A stretch of DNA of 64,000 nucleotides from Caulobacterales bacterium (GCA_019510435.1 JAEKKJ010000020.1:16011-80010); one strand, 5' to 3'. Shown: positions 45,265 to 55,033, numbered from the stretch's first letter. A program made the numbers and translations. The notes: generated by a model from the sequence alone, not told the origin.

Positions 45265-46186
45265 GCGCGGCGGCCTCGGCCGGCTTCGCAGGGGGCTGCT
45301 GAGCAGGCTTGGCCTTGGCGTCCGGCGCCGTGGCGACCGGCTGCAGCGAGGCCTCCACCGCCTTCTCCACTAGCGCCGGCTCCAGCCGCAGCTGCGGGAT
45401 CTGGGCCTGAGGCTGGCTGGTCAGCACCGCCCGCTCGGCCAGGGCGTCCACGTTCAGGTCGCGGTGATAGGGCGAGGGCTTGTAGAACACGTGCATCCCC
45501 ACCGTGGCCACGCGCAGCATCTGAGGCGCCCAGTCCGGCGAGACGGTCAGGGTGTGGAAGTGGGTCGCCGCGCCGATATTGACCAGCGCCGCGCCGGCCA
45601 GCACCCGCGCCGCCACCTGCCGCGCCCGGTCCCAGGCCTCGCCCTCGCGGGCCTCATGCATGGAGCCGTCGCAGGCGAAGCTGAACTGGCAGCCGTGGCC
45701 CGCGCGCTGGAACACCACCGCACAGACGCTCTTGGGGAAATTCGGGTGCTTCACCCGGTTCATCACCACCTGGGCGACAGCCGCCTGGCCGCGGGCGCTC
45801 TCGCCGCGGGCTTCGTAGTAGACCGCGTCGGTCATGCACTCGAGGTCGGCGCGATGGTGCGCCTCGGCGGCCTGCTTGGGATCGCTGACGCGGACCGGAG
45901 CCGCGCCGGCGCCGTAGCGCGCCAGGCCGGCGCGCAGCCCCTCGCCCTGGGCGTCGAGGTAGGAGCCCGCATAGCCGCGGGCCACAGCGCCGGCCAGCCG
46001 CGCTGCGCGGGCCTGGTCGGCCGCGGGCCCGAGGGTCGCTGCGGCGAAGAAAATGGCGCCCAGGCCCAGGCCCATGCCTGTTCCCGACAAAACGGCGCCC
46101 GTGAGCGCACGCCAATCGGCGCGCACCTGGGATGCAAATGACAAAACTGAACGGTCCTCAGCGGCGAGGGCGAACCTGCCCCCCAA
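45227..46186 (-). CDS. SleB-family cell wall hydrolase with N-terminal membrane anchor
   Basis: A protein of up to 319 residues, homologous to the hydrolase at 32518. One hydrophobic stretch (about 30-55, LTGAVLSGTGMGLGLGAIFFAAATLG) anchors it; the SleB domain spans about 115-245: LECMTDAVYYEARGESARGQAAVAQVVMNRVKHPNFPKSVCAVVFQ, CQFSFACDG and ATHFHTLTVSPDWAPQML. The tail is Pro/Ala/Lys-rich. The start is uncertain: the first codon is a TTG at 46186, and later GTG/TTG starts exist. Probably acts on peptidoglycan; role unknown. Confidence 0.88.
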   Translation of the reverse strand: MGGRFALAAEDRSVLSFASQVRADWRALTGAVLSGTGMGLGLGAIFFAAATLGPAADQARAARLAGAVARGYAGSYLDAQGEGLRAGLARYGAGAAPVRVSDPKQAAEAHHRADLECMTDAVYYEARGESARGQAAVAQVVMNRVKHPNFPKSVCAVVFQRAGHGCQFSFACDGSMHEAREGEAWDRARQVAARVLAGAALVNIGAATHFHTLTVSPDWAPQMLRVATVGMHVFYKPSPYHRDLNVDALAERAVLTSQPQAQIPQLRLEPALVEKAVEASLQPVATAPDAKAKPAQQPPAKPAEAAALTGLQPVSAGAS

Positions 46187-46619
46187 CTCAGATGTCGCCC
46201 CGGTCGCCCCTGCTCATGCTGGCAGCGTCCCGGCGGCAGGCCTGACCCCGAGTTCCGTAGTGGGGCAGGCGACGGCAAATGGTGAAGGGTTTATGAATGC
46301 GAGGCGGGGCGATGGCAAGAGTTTTTTGCGCTGCAGCATTAACCTTGGGCGTCGCGCTCCGGGTGAAAGAGCTCAACCGCCCAACCCACCGCGTTGAGAA
46401 AGCTGCACAATCGCGCATGCCTGCATCTGGCCTGCATCTAGACTGCCCAAAACCACCATTTCTATTTCAACGGTTCACGTTCACCTTTAACCATGCGCCG
46501 ACAAGCTTTCGCTCTTCAGACATGGCCGCGGCATGAACTGTGCATGCCCGGCTGCGGCGGCCTGTCGCATCTGCGCGCGCGCTGGGCCCGTACCTGCGGT
46601 CGAGGAACGGAAACCCACG
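46187..46619. other. 433-base intergenic region
   Basis: No credible gene. The stretch 46400-46520 is locally A/T-rich (TTCTATTTCAACGGTTCACG, TTTAACCATG) and probably holds promoters for the divergent SleB gene and the small gene at 46620. Short direct repeats of CCTGCATCT occur at 46425-46445. ORFs in it are short, out of codon bias and lack ribosome-binding sites. Confidence 0.5.
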
Positions 46620-46697
46620 ATGCGAAACCTGATCTTTGCTCTCGCCGCCCTGGTCGGCGTCCTGATGCTGGCGGCCGAGGCGGCGCGCGGCTTCTAG
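46620..46697 (+). CDS. Possible 25-residue membrane peptide
   Basis: ATG at 46620 opens 26 codons encoding MRNLIFALAALVGVLMLAAEAARGF... ending at TAG 46697. It is a hydrophobic helix with an Arg start and a small charged end. A GAGGA is about 15 bases upstream, further than ideal. It lies between an unexplained intergenic stretch and the hydrolase gene. It could be a small inner-membrane protein; evidence is thin. Confidence 0.35.
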   Translation: MRNLIFALAALVGVLMLAAEAARGF

Positions 46698-46753
46698 CCG
46701 GCGCGCGCCCGGCGGCGTATCACTGACGGCGTAAATCCATGGGGAGGACGCCG

Positions 46754-47671
46754 ATGATCCGCACTCTGATGGCGCTTGCCGCGGCGCTCGCGATCGCCGG
46801 CGCCGCCCAGGCCGCGCCCAAGGACGAGGGGCAGGCCAAGGGCCAGGACCGCTACGCCGAGAACCACGGGGTGAAGATCCACTATGTGGTGTCCGGCAAG
46901 GGCCCGCTGGTGGTGCTGATCCACGGCTTCCCCGACTACTGGGCCACCTGGAAGCCGTTGATGGCGGAGCTCAACGCCGCCGGCTACCGCACCGCCGCCC
47001 TCGACCTGCGCGGCTACAACCTCTCCGACAAGCCGCAGGGCGTCGCCGCCTACGCCATGCCCAACCTGATCGGGGACGTGGCCGCGGTGATCGGCGCCGA
47101 GCACCAGAAGGACGCCATCGTCGTCGGCCATGACTGGGGCGCGGCCATCGCCTGGCAGACGGTGCTGAACCGGCCCGAGCTGGTGAACCGCCTCGTCATC
47201 ATGAGCGTGCCCCACCCCGCTGGCCTGGCCCGCGAGCTGGCCACCAACAAGGCCCAGCAGGAAGGCTCCAACTACGCCCGCAACTTCCAGAAGGAAGGCT
47301 CGGAGAAGTTGCTCACGGCGGAAGGCCTCGCCGGCTGGGTGAAGGACCCCAAGGAGAAGCCCGGTTATCTGGAGATGCTGCGCCGCTCCGACTTCGCCGC
47401 GATGATGAACTACTACCGCGCCAACTATCCGCGGCAAGTGGGCGACAGCACAGCGCCGCCGCCGCAGTTCCCGCAGATCAAGGTCCCGCTCCTGGTGATC
47501 CACGGCATGAAGGACACCGCGCTCAATGCGGCCGGCCACGCCGGCGTCTGGGACCATGTCGACGCCGACACCACGATCCTGATGGTCCCCACCGCCGGCC
47601 ATTTCGTCCAGCACGATGCGCAGGCCCTGGTCGACCGCACGGTCCGCGACTGGCTGGTCGCCCGGCGCTGA
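46754..47671 (+). CDS. Exported alpha/beta hydrolase, epoxide-hydrolase-like
   Basis: A 305-residue hydrolase with a signal peptide ([21 protein letters not shown]). The oxyanion-hole motif [10 protein letters not shown], nucleophile GHDWGAA (Asp in the epoxide-hydrolase position) and late His in AGHFVQHDA fit epoxide hydrolase/haloalkane-dehalogenase-type enzymes. [11 protein letters not shown] and the YYRANYP segment are cap-domain regions. Start at ATG 46754, with GGGAGG seven bases ahead. The substrate is unknown; export of this family is less common. Confidence 0.88.
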   Translation: MIRTLMALAAALAIAGAAQAAPKDEGQAKGQDRYAENHGVKIHYVVSGKGPLVVLIHGFPDYWATWKPLMAELNAAGYRTAALDLRGYNLSDKPQGVAAYAMPNLIGDVAAVIGAEHQKDAIVVGHDWGAAIAWQTVLNRPELVNRLVIMSVPHPAGLARELATNKAQQEGSNYARNFQKEGSEKLLTAEGLAGWVKDPKEKPGYLEMLRRSDFAAMMNYYRANYPRQVGDSTAPPPQFPQIKVPLLVIHGMKDTALNAAGHAGVWDHVDADTTILMVPTAGHFVQHDAQALVDRTVRDWLVARR

Positions 47672-47771
47672 GCCCGGCCAACGCCCGCTGCTGCCAGGAA
47701 GCTGTCAGCAGCCCTGCGGCAAGTCATGCGCTATGGTGGCCAAACTCCAGTCCCGACCCCAAGTTGAGGTC

Positions 47772-50027
47772 ATGCCCCGAACCGCCGCGCCCACCGGCGT
47801 CGCCGACATGTCGGCGACCTTCGACTACGACGAGAACACCATGCCGATGCTGTGGAAGCCGCACCGGCCGGTGCGCCCGCAGAAGTCGGAAGGCGGCAGG
47901 ACCTTCAAGCTGGCCTCGGCCTACCAGCCGGCGGGCGACCAGCCGACCGCGATCCGCGACCTGGTGGCCGGCCTGGAAGGCTCCGAGCACGAGCAGGTCC
48001 TGCTGGGCGTCACCGGCTCCGGCAAGACCTTCACCATGGCCAAGATCATCGAGGAGACCCAGCGTCCGGCCCTGATCCTGGCGCCCAACAAGACCCTGGC
48101 CGCCCAGCTCTATTCCGAGTTCAAGAGCTTCTTCCCCGACAACGCGGTCGAGTTCTTCGTCTCCTACTACGACTACTACCAGCCCGAGGCCTATGTGCCG
48201 CGGACGGACACCTACATCGAGAAGGATAGCTCGATTAACGAGCAGATCGACCGCATGCGCCACTCGGCGACGCGGGCGATCCTGGAGCGGGACGACGTGA
48301 TCGTCGTGGCCTCGGTCTCCTGCATCTACGGCATCGGCTCGGTCGAGACCTACTCGGCCATGACCTTCGACCTGAAGCCGGGCGACCGGATCGACGAGAA
48401 GAAGCTGATGGGGGACCTGGTGGCCCTCCAGTACAAGCGCAACGACCAGGCCTTCGAGCGCGGCGCCTTCCGCCGGCGGGGCGACACCCTGGAGATCTTC
48501 CCGGCGCACTACGAGGACCGGGCCTGGCGGATCAGCCTGTTCGGCGACGAGGTGGAATCGATCACCGAGTTCGACCCGCTGACGGGCAAGAAGACCGCCG
48601 ACCTCGCCGGCGTGCGCATCTACGCCAACAGCCACTACGTCACGCCCCGGCCGACGCTCCGCCAGGCGATCAACCTCATCAAGCTGGAGCTCAAGGAGCG
48701 CCTGGACTGGCTGGTGGCCAACGGCAAGCTGCTGGAGGCCCAGCGCTTGGAACAGCGCACCACCTTCGACATCGAGATGATCGAGGCCACCGGCTCCTGC
48801 GCCGGCATCGAGAACTACAGCCGCTACCTCACCGGCCGCCGCCCCGGCGAGCCGCCGCCGACCTTCTTCGAATACATCCCCGACAACGCGCTGCTGTTCG
48901 TCGACGAGAGCCACCAGACGGTGCCGCAGATCGGCGCCATGTACCGCGGGGACTACCGCCGCAAGTTCACCCTGGCCGAGTACGGCTTCCGCCTGCCCTC
49001 CTGCATGGACAACCGCCCCCTCAAGTTCGAGGAGTGGGACGCCATGCGGCCGGACAGCGTCTTCGTCTCGGCCACGCCGGGGCCGTGGGAGATGGAACGC
49101 ACCGGCGGCGTCTTCGCCGAGCAGGTGATCCGGCCCACCGGGCTGATCGACCCGCCGGTGGAGGTCAAGCCGGTCTCCAAGGGCGGCTTCAGCCAGGTCG
49201 ACGACGTCATCGACCAGGTGCGCCAGACCACCGCCAAGGGCTACCGCTGCCTGATCACGGTGCTGACCAAGAAGATGGCCGAGGACCTCACGGAGTACAT
49301 GCACGAGCAGGGGCTGCGCGTGCGCTACATGCACTCCGACGTGGACACCCTGGAGCGGATCGAGATCATCCGCGACCTGCGCCTGGGGGCCTTCGACGTG
49401 CTGGTGGGCATCAACCTGCTGCGCGAAGGCCTGGACATCCCCGAGTGCGGGCTGGTGGCTATCCTGGACGCGGACAAGGAGGGTTTCCTGCGCTCGGAGA
49501 CCTCGCTCATCCAGACCATCGGCCGCGCCGCCCGGAACGTCGACGGCCGGGTGATCCTCTATGCCGACAGCGTCACGGGCTCCATGGAACGGGCCATGGC
49601 CGAGACCGCCCGCCGGCGCGAGAAGCAGGAGGCCTACAACCTCGAGCACGGGATCACGCCGGAAAGCATCAAGTCCACGATCAAGGACATCCTGGCCAGT
49701 CCCTACGAGAAGGACCGGGTCACCGTCCCCGTGGGCGTCGCCGAGAACGGCAAGCCCTTCATGGGCGACAATTTCAAGACCACGCTCAAGGACCTCGAGA
49801 CCCGCATGCGCGAGGCCGCCGCCAACCTCGAGTTCGAGGAGGCCGCCCGCCTGCGCGACGAGGTCAAGCGCCTGAAGCTGCTGGACCTGGAGTTCGCCGC
49901 CGACGCCCTGGCTGGCCAGGGCGAGACCGGCGACAAGGGCGCGGTGAAGCAGATCCGCGCCGAGGTCCGGGCGGAGAAGGCCGAGGAGATGCGCAAGATG
50001 CGCGGGCGGCGCCGGAAGGGGCCCTGA
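47772..50027 (+). CDS. uvrB: Excinuclease ABC subunit B
   Basis: A 751-residue DNA damage-recognition helicase of nucleotide excision repair. The Walker A GVTGSGKT is at about 79-86; [64 protein letters not shown] contains the beta-hairpin; [61 protein letters not shown] and the C-terminal UVR domain ([28 protein letters not shown]) follow. Compared with E. coli there is an N-terminal extension of about 40 residues. The exact start is uncertain: ATG 47772 and ATG 47733 are both possible. Confidence 0.97.
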   Translation: MPRTAAPTGVADMSATFDYDENTMPMLWKPHRPVRPQKSEGGRTFKLASAYQPAGDQPTAIRDLVAGLEGSEHEQVLLGVTGSGKTFTMAKIIEETQRPALILAPNKTLAAQLYSEFKSFFPDNAVEFFVSYYDYYQPEAYVPRTDTYIEKDSSINEQIDRMRHSATRAILERDDVIVVASVSCIYGIGSVETYSAMTFDLKPGDRIDEKKLMGDLVALQYKRNDQAFERGAFRRRGDTLEIFPAHYEDRAWRISLFGDEVESITEFDPLTGKKTADLAGVRIYANSHYVTPRPTLRQAINLIKLELKERLDWLVANGKLLEAQRLEQRTTFDIEMIEATGSCAGIENYSRYLTGRRPGEPPPTFFEYIPDNALLFVDESHQTVPQIGAMYRGDYRRKFTLAEYGFRLPSCMDNRPLKFEEWDAMRPDSVFVSATPGPWEMERTGGVFAEQVIRPTGLIDPPVEVKPVSKGGFSQVDDVIDQVRQTTAKGYRCLITVLTKKMAEDLTEYMHEQGLRVRYMHSDVDTLERIEIIRDLRLGAFDVLVGINLLREGLDIPECGLVAILDADKEGFLRSETSLIQTIGRAARNVDGRVILYADSVTGSMERAMAETARRREKQEAYNLEHGITPESIKSTIKDILASPYEKDRVTVPVGVAENGKPFMGDNFKTTLKDLETRMREAAANLEFEEAARLRDEVKRLKLLDLEFAADALAGQGETGDKGAVKQIRAEVRAEKAEEMRKMRGRRRKGP

Positions 50028-50036
50028 ACCCCGCCG

Positions 50037-50810
50037 CTATTCGAACACGTCGCCCAGGGTCTCGGGGCGCCCGCCGCGCCGGTCGTAGATGCTGACGATG
50101 ACGCCCTGGTTGACCAGCGACATCAGGGTTGCAGCCAGGGTCAGGGCCAGGACCATCGCGGTCGGCTGAGCCTGCGGATTCATCCGCAGCACGACCGCGC
50201 CATAGATGCTGATCGCCGCCACGGGCAGGCCCAGCAGGATCATCGACAGGACCAGGCTGCGCAGGGTCCGGCGCATCATGCGCCAGGCCCGAGCTGGCGT
50301 CATGTCGGCGCGGCCGGCGATGATCCCCACCGGCCAGAGCGCCAGCTTGCCCAGGGCGTAGATCCCCGCGATGTACAGGACCAGGCCGACCAGGTAGCGG
50401 CCGATGGCGAACTGGCCGCCGATCATCGAGCCGGTCAGCAGCATGCTCACGGCCGTGAGGCTGACCTGGCCCACGACCAGAAGCCCGGCGGCGTAGAGGG
50501 CGGTCCGGTCCAGCCGCCACCATCCCTCGCTCCCGCGCAGCAGCAGCCGCAGCCCGAGCACGGCCGCGAGCGTTCCGGAGAGGATCAGCAGCAGCTGGTA
50601 GGCGATGGAGGCCGACGCCAGCGGTTGCGTCAGCACCGCGAGCCCCGCCGCCCGCGCGCCCAGCTGCGCCGCCGCCGCGACGATGCCGTAGACGGCCCAG
50701 ATCCCCCAGAATACGGGGCCTGCCGCCACCGTGCGGGCGACGCCTTCGCGCACCAGGTCCGCCGGGCTCAGCCACGGCGGGCGCCGCGCGCCCATGACAT
50801 TCTCGACCAT
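50037..50810 (-). CDS. Polytopic membrane protein of unknown function
   Basis: A 257-residue integral membrane protein with about six hydrophobic helices, including VFWGIWAVYGIVAAAAQLG, YQLLLILSGTLAAVLGLRLLL, ALYAAGLLVVGQVSLTAVSMLL and SLVLSMILLGLPVAAISIYGAVVL. The N-terminus (RPPWLSPADLVREGVARTV) is cytoplasmic. The start at 50810 has GGGGAGA six bases before it. Not assigned to a family. Convergent with uvrB, separated by nine bases. Confidence 0.75.
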   Translation of the reverse strand: MVENVMGARRPPWLSPADLVREGVARTVAAGPVFWGIWAVYGIVAAAAQLGARAAGLAVLTQPLASASIAYQLLLILSGTLAAVLGLRLLLRGSEGWWRLDRTALYAAGLLVVGQVSLTAVSMLLTGSMIGGQFAIGRYLVGLVLYIAGIYALGKLALWPVGIIAGRADMTPARAWRMMRRTLRSLVLSMILLGLPVAAISIYGAVVLRMNPQAQPTAMVLALTLAATLMSLVNQGVIVSIYDRRGGRPETLGDVFE

Positions 50811-50945
50811 TCGGATTCTCCCCCTTAGTCCCAAGTCCAGCAGGCCAGCGCGCCGCGGTCAACAGCTGCGCGAAGTCCGCCGGACCGCAACCGGGCCGGG
50901 CCATTGCGGCTTGACAGGCGGCCCCCCGCCGCCAAGCTCGGGCGC

Positions 50946-51275
50946 ATGTCAGCCCGCCTTATCGCGCTCGCGCTCGCCCTGGCCGTCACCGCCCTTCCGG
51001 CGGGCGCCGAAACGCCCGCGGCCGAGCCCCTGACCGTCACCAACGCCTCCGCGCGCCTGGCCGAATGCGCGCTGGTGGTCGATGGCCACACCCGCACCAT
51101 GCTGAAGCTGCACGTGGGCAAGAGCTGGAGCGATAGCTTTCGCCCGAACCAGGACCTGCGCCTCGTCTGCGAGCGCTCCCGGAAGCTGTTCTTCGGCCCG
51201 CTCAAGGCCGGGTCGACTTACCGCCTCGTCGGCGACGGCCGCTGGCTGGAGTTGGCTGACGGGCCTGCGGAGTAA
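50946..51275 (+). CDS. Small exported hypothetical protein
   Basis: A 109-residue exported protein with a signal peptide (MSARLIALALALAVTALPAGAE) and a mature part of about 88 residues: NASARLAECALVVDGHTRTMLKLHVGKSWSDSF, LVCERSRKLFFGPLKAGSTYRLV. Two Cys may form a disulfide. Family unknown. ATG at 50946 is favoured over the earlier frame at 50904. Confidence 0.75.
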   Translation: MSARLIALALALAVTALPAGAETPAAEPLTVTNASARLAECALVVDGHTRTMLKLHVGKSWSDSFRPNQDLRLVCERSRKLFFGPLKAGSTYRLVGDGRWLELADGPAE

Positions 51276-51517
51276 CCTTACCCATGCATTTCTCCCGTTT
51301 CGGCATCGAAATCATGCCCGCGGTTAACTACACACCGTGGCGCTGAATCCCCACCTATCCCCTCAACAGGCTTAACTGGCGCCGTTCATGCGGATGTCAG
51401 GGAACCTGTGCTGTCTCAGGACGTAACATCCTGGACGACAAGGTAGGCCTGGGAACGATCCGCCGGGGATCGTGGGCCGTACATAACCTTGGGTTTGGGG
51501 AATTGAGGTACGTAAAG

Positions 51518-51814
51518 ATGTCTCCGTCTCCGTCTCTCAGCGTGGTCGCTGACAACGATCTGAAGTCTATCTCGCCGAAGAACGAAACCGTCGCCGAGCG
51601 CGTGCGCCGCCTGCAGGCCGAAGCCAAGCAATTGGCCAAGGACCACGTGAGGTCGCTCACCGCCGCCATGGTCGACCTGGAACAGCTCGCCGCCGAAATC
51701 GCCGAGGGCGGCGAAGCCTACGCCCCGGGGATCCGCGACGTGGCCCGCCGCCTGGTCGAGGACCTGGACGCCCGCGTCCAGACCCTGGAAGCCATCGCCG
51801 CGCGCACCTGAGCC
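51518..51814 (+). CDS. Conserved small coiled-coil hypothetical protein
   Basis: A 97-residue, charged, mainly helical soluble protein. Its sequence ETVAERVRRLQAEAKQLAKDHVRSLTAAMVDLEQLAAEIAEGGEAYAPGIRDVARRLVEDLDARVQTLEAI is consistent with a coiled coil. ATG at 51518 has GAGG about nine bases upstream. The upstream 51276-51517 region has TTAAC words but no full CtrA box. Function unknown. Confidence 0.7.
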
Positions 51815-52048
51815 GGCCCGGGGCGACACCTCCGCCCCGACCGAGCGACGGACCGCGCGCGCGAGGCCGCGCCCTGGCGCGCCCCGTGGGGCAACGCGCT
51901 CCGTGCCGGAACGCACCCTCCGCCCGCCGCCGCGCACGCCCGGCGGTTAACCGCGCCGCTCAACCCTACCGGCGACTGGTTCAATCTGAGACTGTGCCGG
52001 AACTGGACACGGCTGGGTCGTCCCGAGCGACGTGACGCAGCCACGCCC

Positions 52049-52330
52049 CTACCCCACCAGGTCCCCGAATTCCTGGCTGCGTCGCAGCCAGGCGGCGGCG
52101 TAGCCGCAGATGGGGGTGATCTTCAGGCCCTTGGCGCGGGCGTCGGCCGAGAGCGCCGCCATCAGCCGGCCGCTGGCCCCCGTGCCGCGCAGGTCCGGCG
52201 GGGCGTAGACGTAGTCGATGTAGAGCTGGTCGCCCGTCCGGCGGTAGTCGGCGTAGCTGGTCAGCCCCGCCTCATCCATCTCGTAGCGCTGGCCCGTGTC
52301 GCGAAGCGCCCCTGGCTGAAGCTCGGACAT
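52049..52330 (-). CDS. GNAT family N-acetyltransferase (YjdJ-type)
   Basis: A 93-residue, unusually short GNAT domain protein of the YjdJ/COG2388 type. It contains LYIDYVYAPPDLRGTGASGRLMAALSADARAKGLKITPICGYAAAWLRRS: the acetyl-CoA loop RGTGASGRLM and a closing CGYAAAWL are family features. ATG at 52330. Substrate unknown. Confidence 0.85.
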   Translation of the reverse strand: MSELQPGALRDTGQRYEMDEAGLTSYADYRRTGDQLYIDYVYAPPDLRGTGASGRLMAALSADARAKGLKITPICGYAAAWLRRSQEFGDLVG

Positions 52331-52390
52331 GACGAACCCTCCTTCTGCGGCGTAGGCTCAAGGGTGGGGAACGCCTGCGGAGGGATCAAG

Positions 52391-52993
52391 ATGCGCCGGA
52401 TCGTCATTGTCAGCCTGGGCCTGGTGGCCGCCGCGACCTTCAGTGGTTGCAGCAAGAAGCCCGGGGTGCCGGACAAGCCCAACAGCCCCAAGCCCGTGGT
52501 GGAAGGCTCGGCGCCCGCCAAGGCCCTGGGTCCCGCCGCCCTGCCCCACCGCAAGCCGGGGCTCTGGAGCCAGACCATGGCCACCCGCGGCATGACCCAG
52601 CAGACCAAGATCTGCATCGGCCCGGACACCGAGGCCAAGGTGACGCCCTGGGGCCAAGCCATGGGCAAGAACCTCTGCAGCAAGAACGCCGTCAGCCGCA
52701 CGCCGACCGGCTGGGCCTTCGAGAGCGAGTGCGACATGGGCGAGGGCGGACACATCGCCAGTCACGGCGAGGCCAGCGGCGACTTCGATGGCGGCTACAC
52801 CATGAAGATCACCAGCGTCACCACCGGCTCGTCCATGGCCCAGGCCAACGGCACGCACGAGATGACCCTGCAGGCCAAGTACGAAGGGGCCTGCCCTGCC
52901 GACATGAAGTCCGGCGACATGACCATGAGCATGCCGGGCATGAGGCAGGGGATGAAGATCAACGTCGAGCAGATGGCGGCCATGCGCAAATAG
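52391..52993 (+). CDS. DUF3617 family lipoprotein
   Basis: A 200-residue exported lipoprotein. Signal peptide RRIVIVSLGLVAAATFSGC ends in a lipobox Cys. The mature part shows the DUF3617 features: PHRKPGLWSQTMATRG, TKICIGPDTEAKV, CSKNAVSRTPTGWAFESEC and, later, EMTLQAKYEGACPADMKSGDMTMSMPG. GGAGGG lies six bases before ATG 52391. Function of the family is unknown. Confidence 0.87.
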   Translation: MRRIVIVSLGLVAAATFSGCSKKPGVPDKPNSPKPVVEGSAPAKALGPAALPHRKPGLWSQTMATRGMTQQTKICIGPDTEAKVTPWGQAMGKNLCSKNAVSRTPTGWAFESECDMGEGGHIASHGEASGDFDGGYTMKITSVTTGSSMAQANGTHEMTLQAKYEGACPADMKSGDMTMSMPGMRQGMKINVEQMAAMRK

Positions 52994-53092
52994 GCGTGCG
53001 CGAAATTTCACGAGCCTGTCGGGATCGACGGGCCTAGCGCGTCCTCGGGGGACAAGACGCTTTCAACCGCCCCGTCCTTCGAGGAGACCCCC

Positions 53093-53578
53093 ATGGCGAC
53101 CGAGATCAAGATCGAACCGAGCTACGACCGCGAGCTCGTGTTGGCGCGCCTGGTGGACGCCTCGCCCGAGGCGCTCTACCGCTGCTGGACCGACGGCTCC
53201 ACCTATCCGCAGTGGTTCTGCCCCAAGCCCTGGCGGGCGGAGTCCGAGCGGATGGAGCTGAGGCCCGGCGGCGCCAGCATGGTGACCATGTACGGCCCGG
53301 ACGGCGAGGTGTTCCCCAACAACGGCGTGTTCCTGGAGGTGGTCCCGGACCGGAAGATCGTGTTCACCGACACCTACACCGAAGGCTGGGTCCCGAACCC
53401 GGACCCGATGATGACCGCGGTGATCACCTTCGAGCCCCAGGGGGGTGGCAAGACCCTGTTCGTGGCCCGCGTCGGCCACCCCACGGTGGAGAAGAAGGCC
53501 CAGCACGAGCAGATGGGCTTCCACGCCGGCTGGGGCGTGATGGTCGACCAGCTGGAAGCCGTGGCGAAGGCGCTCTGA
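53093..53578 (+). CDS. SRPBCC/AHSA1-family protein
   Basis: A 161-residue soluble START-like protein (AHSA1 family). It begins with RELVLARLVDASPEALYRCWTDGSTYPQWFCPKPWRAESERMELRPGG and has FTDTYTEGWVPN and GFHAGWGVMVDQLEAVAKA, all typical. Members bind hydrophobic ligands or act as co-chaperones. ATG at 53093. Confidence 0.9.
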   Translation: MATEIKIEPSYDRELVLARLVDASPEALYRCWTDGSTYPQWFCPKPWRAESERMELRPGGASMVTMYGPDGEVFPNNGVFLEVVPDRKIVFTDTYTEGWVPNPDPMMTAVITFEPQGGGKTLFVARVGHPTVEKKAQHEQMGFHAGWGVMVDQLEAVAKAL

Positions 53579-53581
53579 GCA

Positions 53582-53720
53582 CATCCCTCCCCTTTATGGG
53601 GAGGGTGGCGAGCGAGGCGAGACGGGTGGGCAATAGTCGACCGGGCTCAGCGTCCGGTCGTGGCTTCCCCACCCCGGCTTGGCTGCGCCAAGCCTGCCCC
53701 TCCCCATCAAGGGAGGGAAA
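53582..53720. repeat. Palindromic intergenic element
   Basis: About 139 bases bounded by inverted arms TCCCTCCCCTTTATGGGGAGG and CCTCCCCATCAAGGGAGGGA, with an inner hairpin GCTTGGCTGCGCCAAGC. The middle is GC-rich and non-coding. It resembles dispersed palindromic repeats or small non-autonomous elements common in alphaproteobacteria. Confidence 0.7.
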
Positions 53721-54911
53721 TCAGGCCAGCTCCACCGCCATGGCCGTGGCCTCGCCGCCGCCGATGCAGAGGCTGGCAAGGCCGCGCTTGCCGCCGCGGG
53801 CCTGCAGGGCGCTCAGCAGGGTCGCCAGGATCCGCGCGCCCGAGGCCCCGATCGGGTGGCCGAGGGCGCAGGCGCCGCCGTTCACGTTGAGTTTGCTGCG
53901 GTCGATGCCCAGGTCGCGCTCGGCGATCATCGCCACCACGGCGAAGGCCTCGTTCACTTCGAACAGGTCCACGTCCTCCACACTCCAGCCGGCGCGCTTC
54001 AGCGCCTTCTGCATGGCCGGCACGGGCGCAGTGGTGAAGAGGCCGGGCTCATGGGCGTGGGCGCCGTGGCCGGCGATGCGGGCCACGATCGTCATGCCCA
54101 GCTTGCGCGCCACGCTCTCGCGGGTCAGCACCAGGGCGGCCGCACCGTCGCTGATCGAGCTGGCATTGGCGGCGGTGATCGTGCCGTCCTTGGCGAACGC
54201 GGGCTTCAAGGTCGGGATCTTCGCCGGATCGGCCTTAAGGGGCTGCTCGTCCTTGTCCACCATGACGCTGCCCTTGCGGTCGGTGACAGTGACCGGGACG
54301 ATCTCGCGGGCGAAGGCGCCGCTCTCGGTGGCCGCACGGGCCTTGGCCAGGGAGCCGATGGCGTACTCGTCCTGGGCCTCGCGGGTGAACTGGTAGCTCT
54401 TCGCCGTCTCCTCGGCGAAGCTGCCCATCAGCCGGCCCGGCTCGTAGGCGTCTTCCAGCCCGTCGAGGTACATGTGGTCGTACATGGTGTCGTGGCCGAT
54501 CCGCGCGCCGCCGCGGTGCTTGGTCATCAGGTACGGCGCGCCGGTCATGCTCTCCATGCCGCCCGCCACCACCACGTCGACCGTGCCGGCCGCCAGGGCG
54601 TCATGCGCCAGGATTGCTGCCTGCATGCCCGAGCCGCACATCTTGTTGACGGTGGTGGCCGCGACCGAGGTCGGCAGGCCTGCGCCCAGGGCGGCCTGGC
54701 GCGCCGGGGCTTGGCCGAGGCCAGCCGGCAGGACGCAGCCCATCAGGATCTGCTCCACGGCGGCAGGGTCCACGCCCGCGCGCTCGACGGCGGCCTTCAC
54801 AGCGGCGGCGCCGAGCTGGGTGGCCTTCACGCCGGAGAGGACGCCCTGGAACCCGCCCATGGGCGTGCGGGCGTAGCTGGCGATGACGACGGGATCGGAG
54901 GTCTGGGTCAT
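53721..54911 (-). CDS. Acetyl-CoA C-acyltransferase (thiolase)
   Basis: A 396-residue thiolase that makes or cleaves 3-ketoacyl-CoA. The nucleophile Cys is in TTVNKMCGSGMQA (residue about 92), with the later EVNEAFAVVAMIA, GGACALGHPIGASGARI and LASLCIGGGEATAMAVE motifs, including the catalytic His and second Cys. Degradation or synthesis direction cannot be told. ATG at 54911 is used; a GTG at 54929 is possible but neither has a strong Shine-Dalgarno. Convergent with the AHSA1-type gene across the palindromic element. Confidence 0.94.
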   Translation of the reverse strand: MTQTSDPVVIASYARTPMGGFQGVLSGVKATQLGAAAVKAAVERAGVDPAAVEQILMGCVLPAGLGQAPARQAALGAGLPTSVAATTVNKMCGSGMQAAILAHDALAAGTVDVVVAGGMESMTGAPYLMTKHRGGARIGHDTMYDHMYLDGLEDAYEPGRLMGSFAEETAKSYQFTREAQDEYAIGSLAKARAATESGAFAREIVPVTVTDRKGSVMVDKDEQPLKADPAKIPTLKPAFAKDGTITAANASSISDGAAALVLTRESVARKLGMTIVARIAGHGAHAHEPGLFTTAPVPAMQKALKRAGWSVEDVDLFEVNEAFAVVAMIAERDLGIDRSKLNVNGGACALGHPIGASGARILATLLSALQARGGKRGLASLCIGGGEATAMAVELA

Positions 54912-54979
54912 GGGCTGGATATATTTCACCGACTGCGGAATTCCAATCTGACGCTAGGTCACGGTCTGGCGCCGCGCCA

Positions 54980-55027
54980 GAGCCTGTCCCGCTTTGATGG
55001 AACCATCAAAGCGGGAGGAACAGGCTC
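54980..55027. repeat. Palindromic intergenic repeat, copy 2
   Basis: GAGCCTGTCCCGCTTTGATG and CATCAAAGCGGGAGGAACAGGCTC-like arms form a 48-base palindrome around GAACC. Read on the opposite strand it matches the element at 43791-43838 at most positions (about 41 of 48 by eye), so the two are members of one family. Confidence 0.8.
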
Positions 55028-55033
55028 GCTATC

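Noticed and set aside
51300..51380. CtrA box upstream of the 51518 gene
   Set aside because: TTAAC words at 51322 and 51374 occur singly; the required seven-base spacing to a second TTAA is absent.
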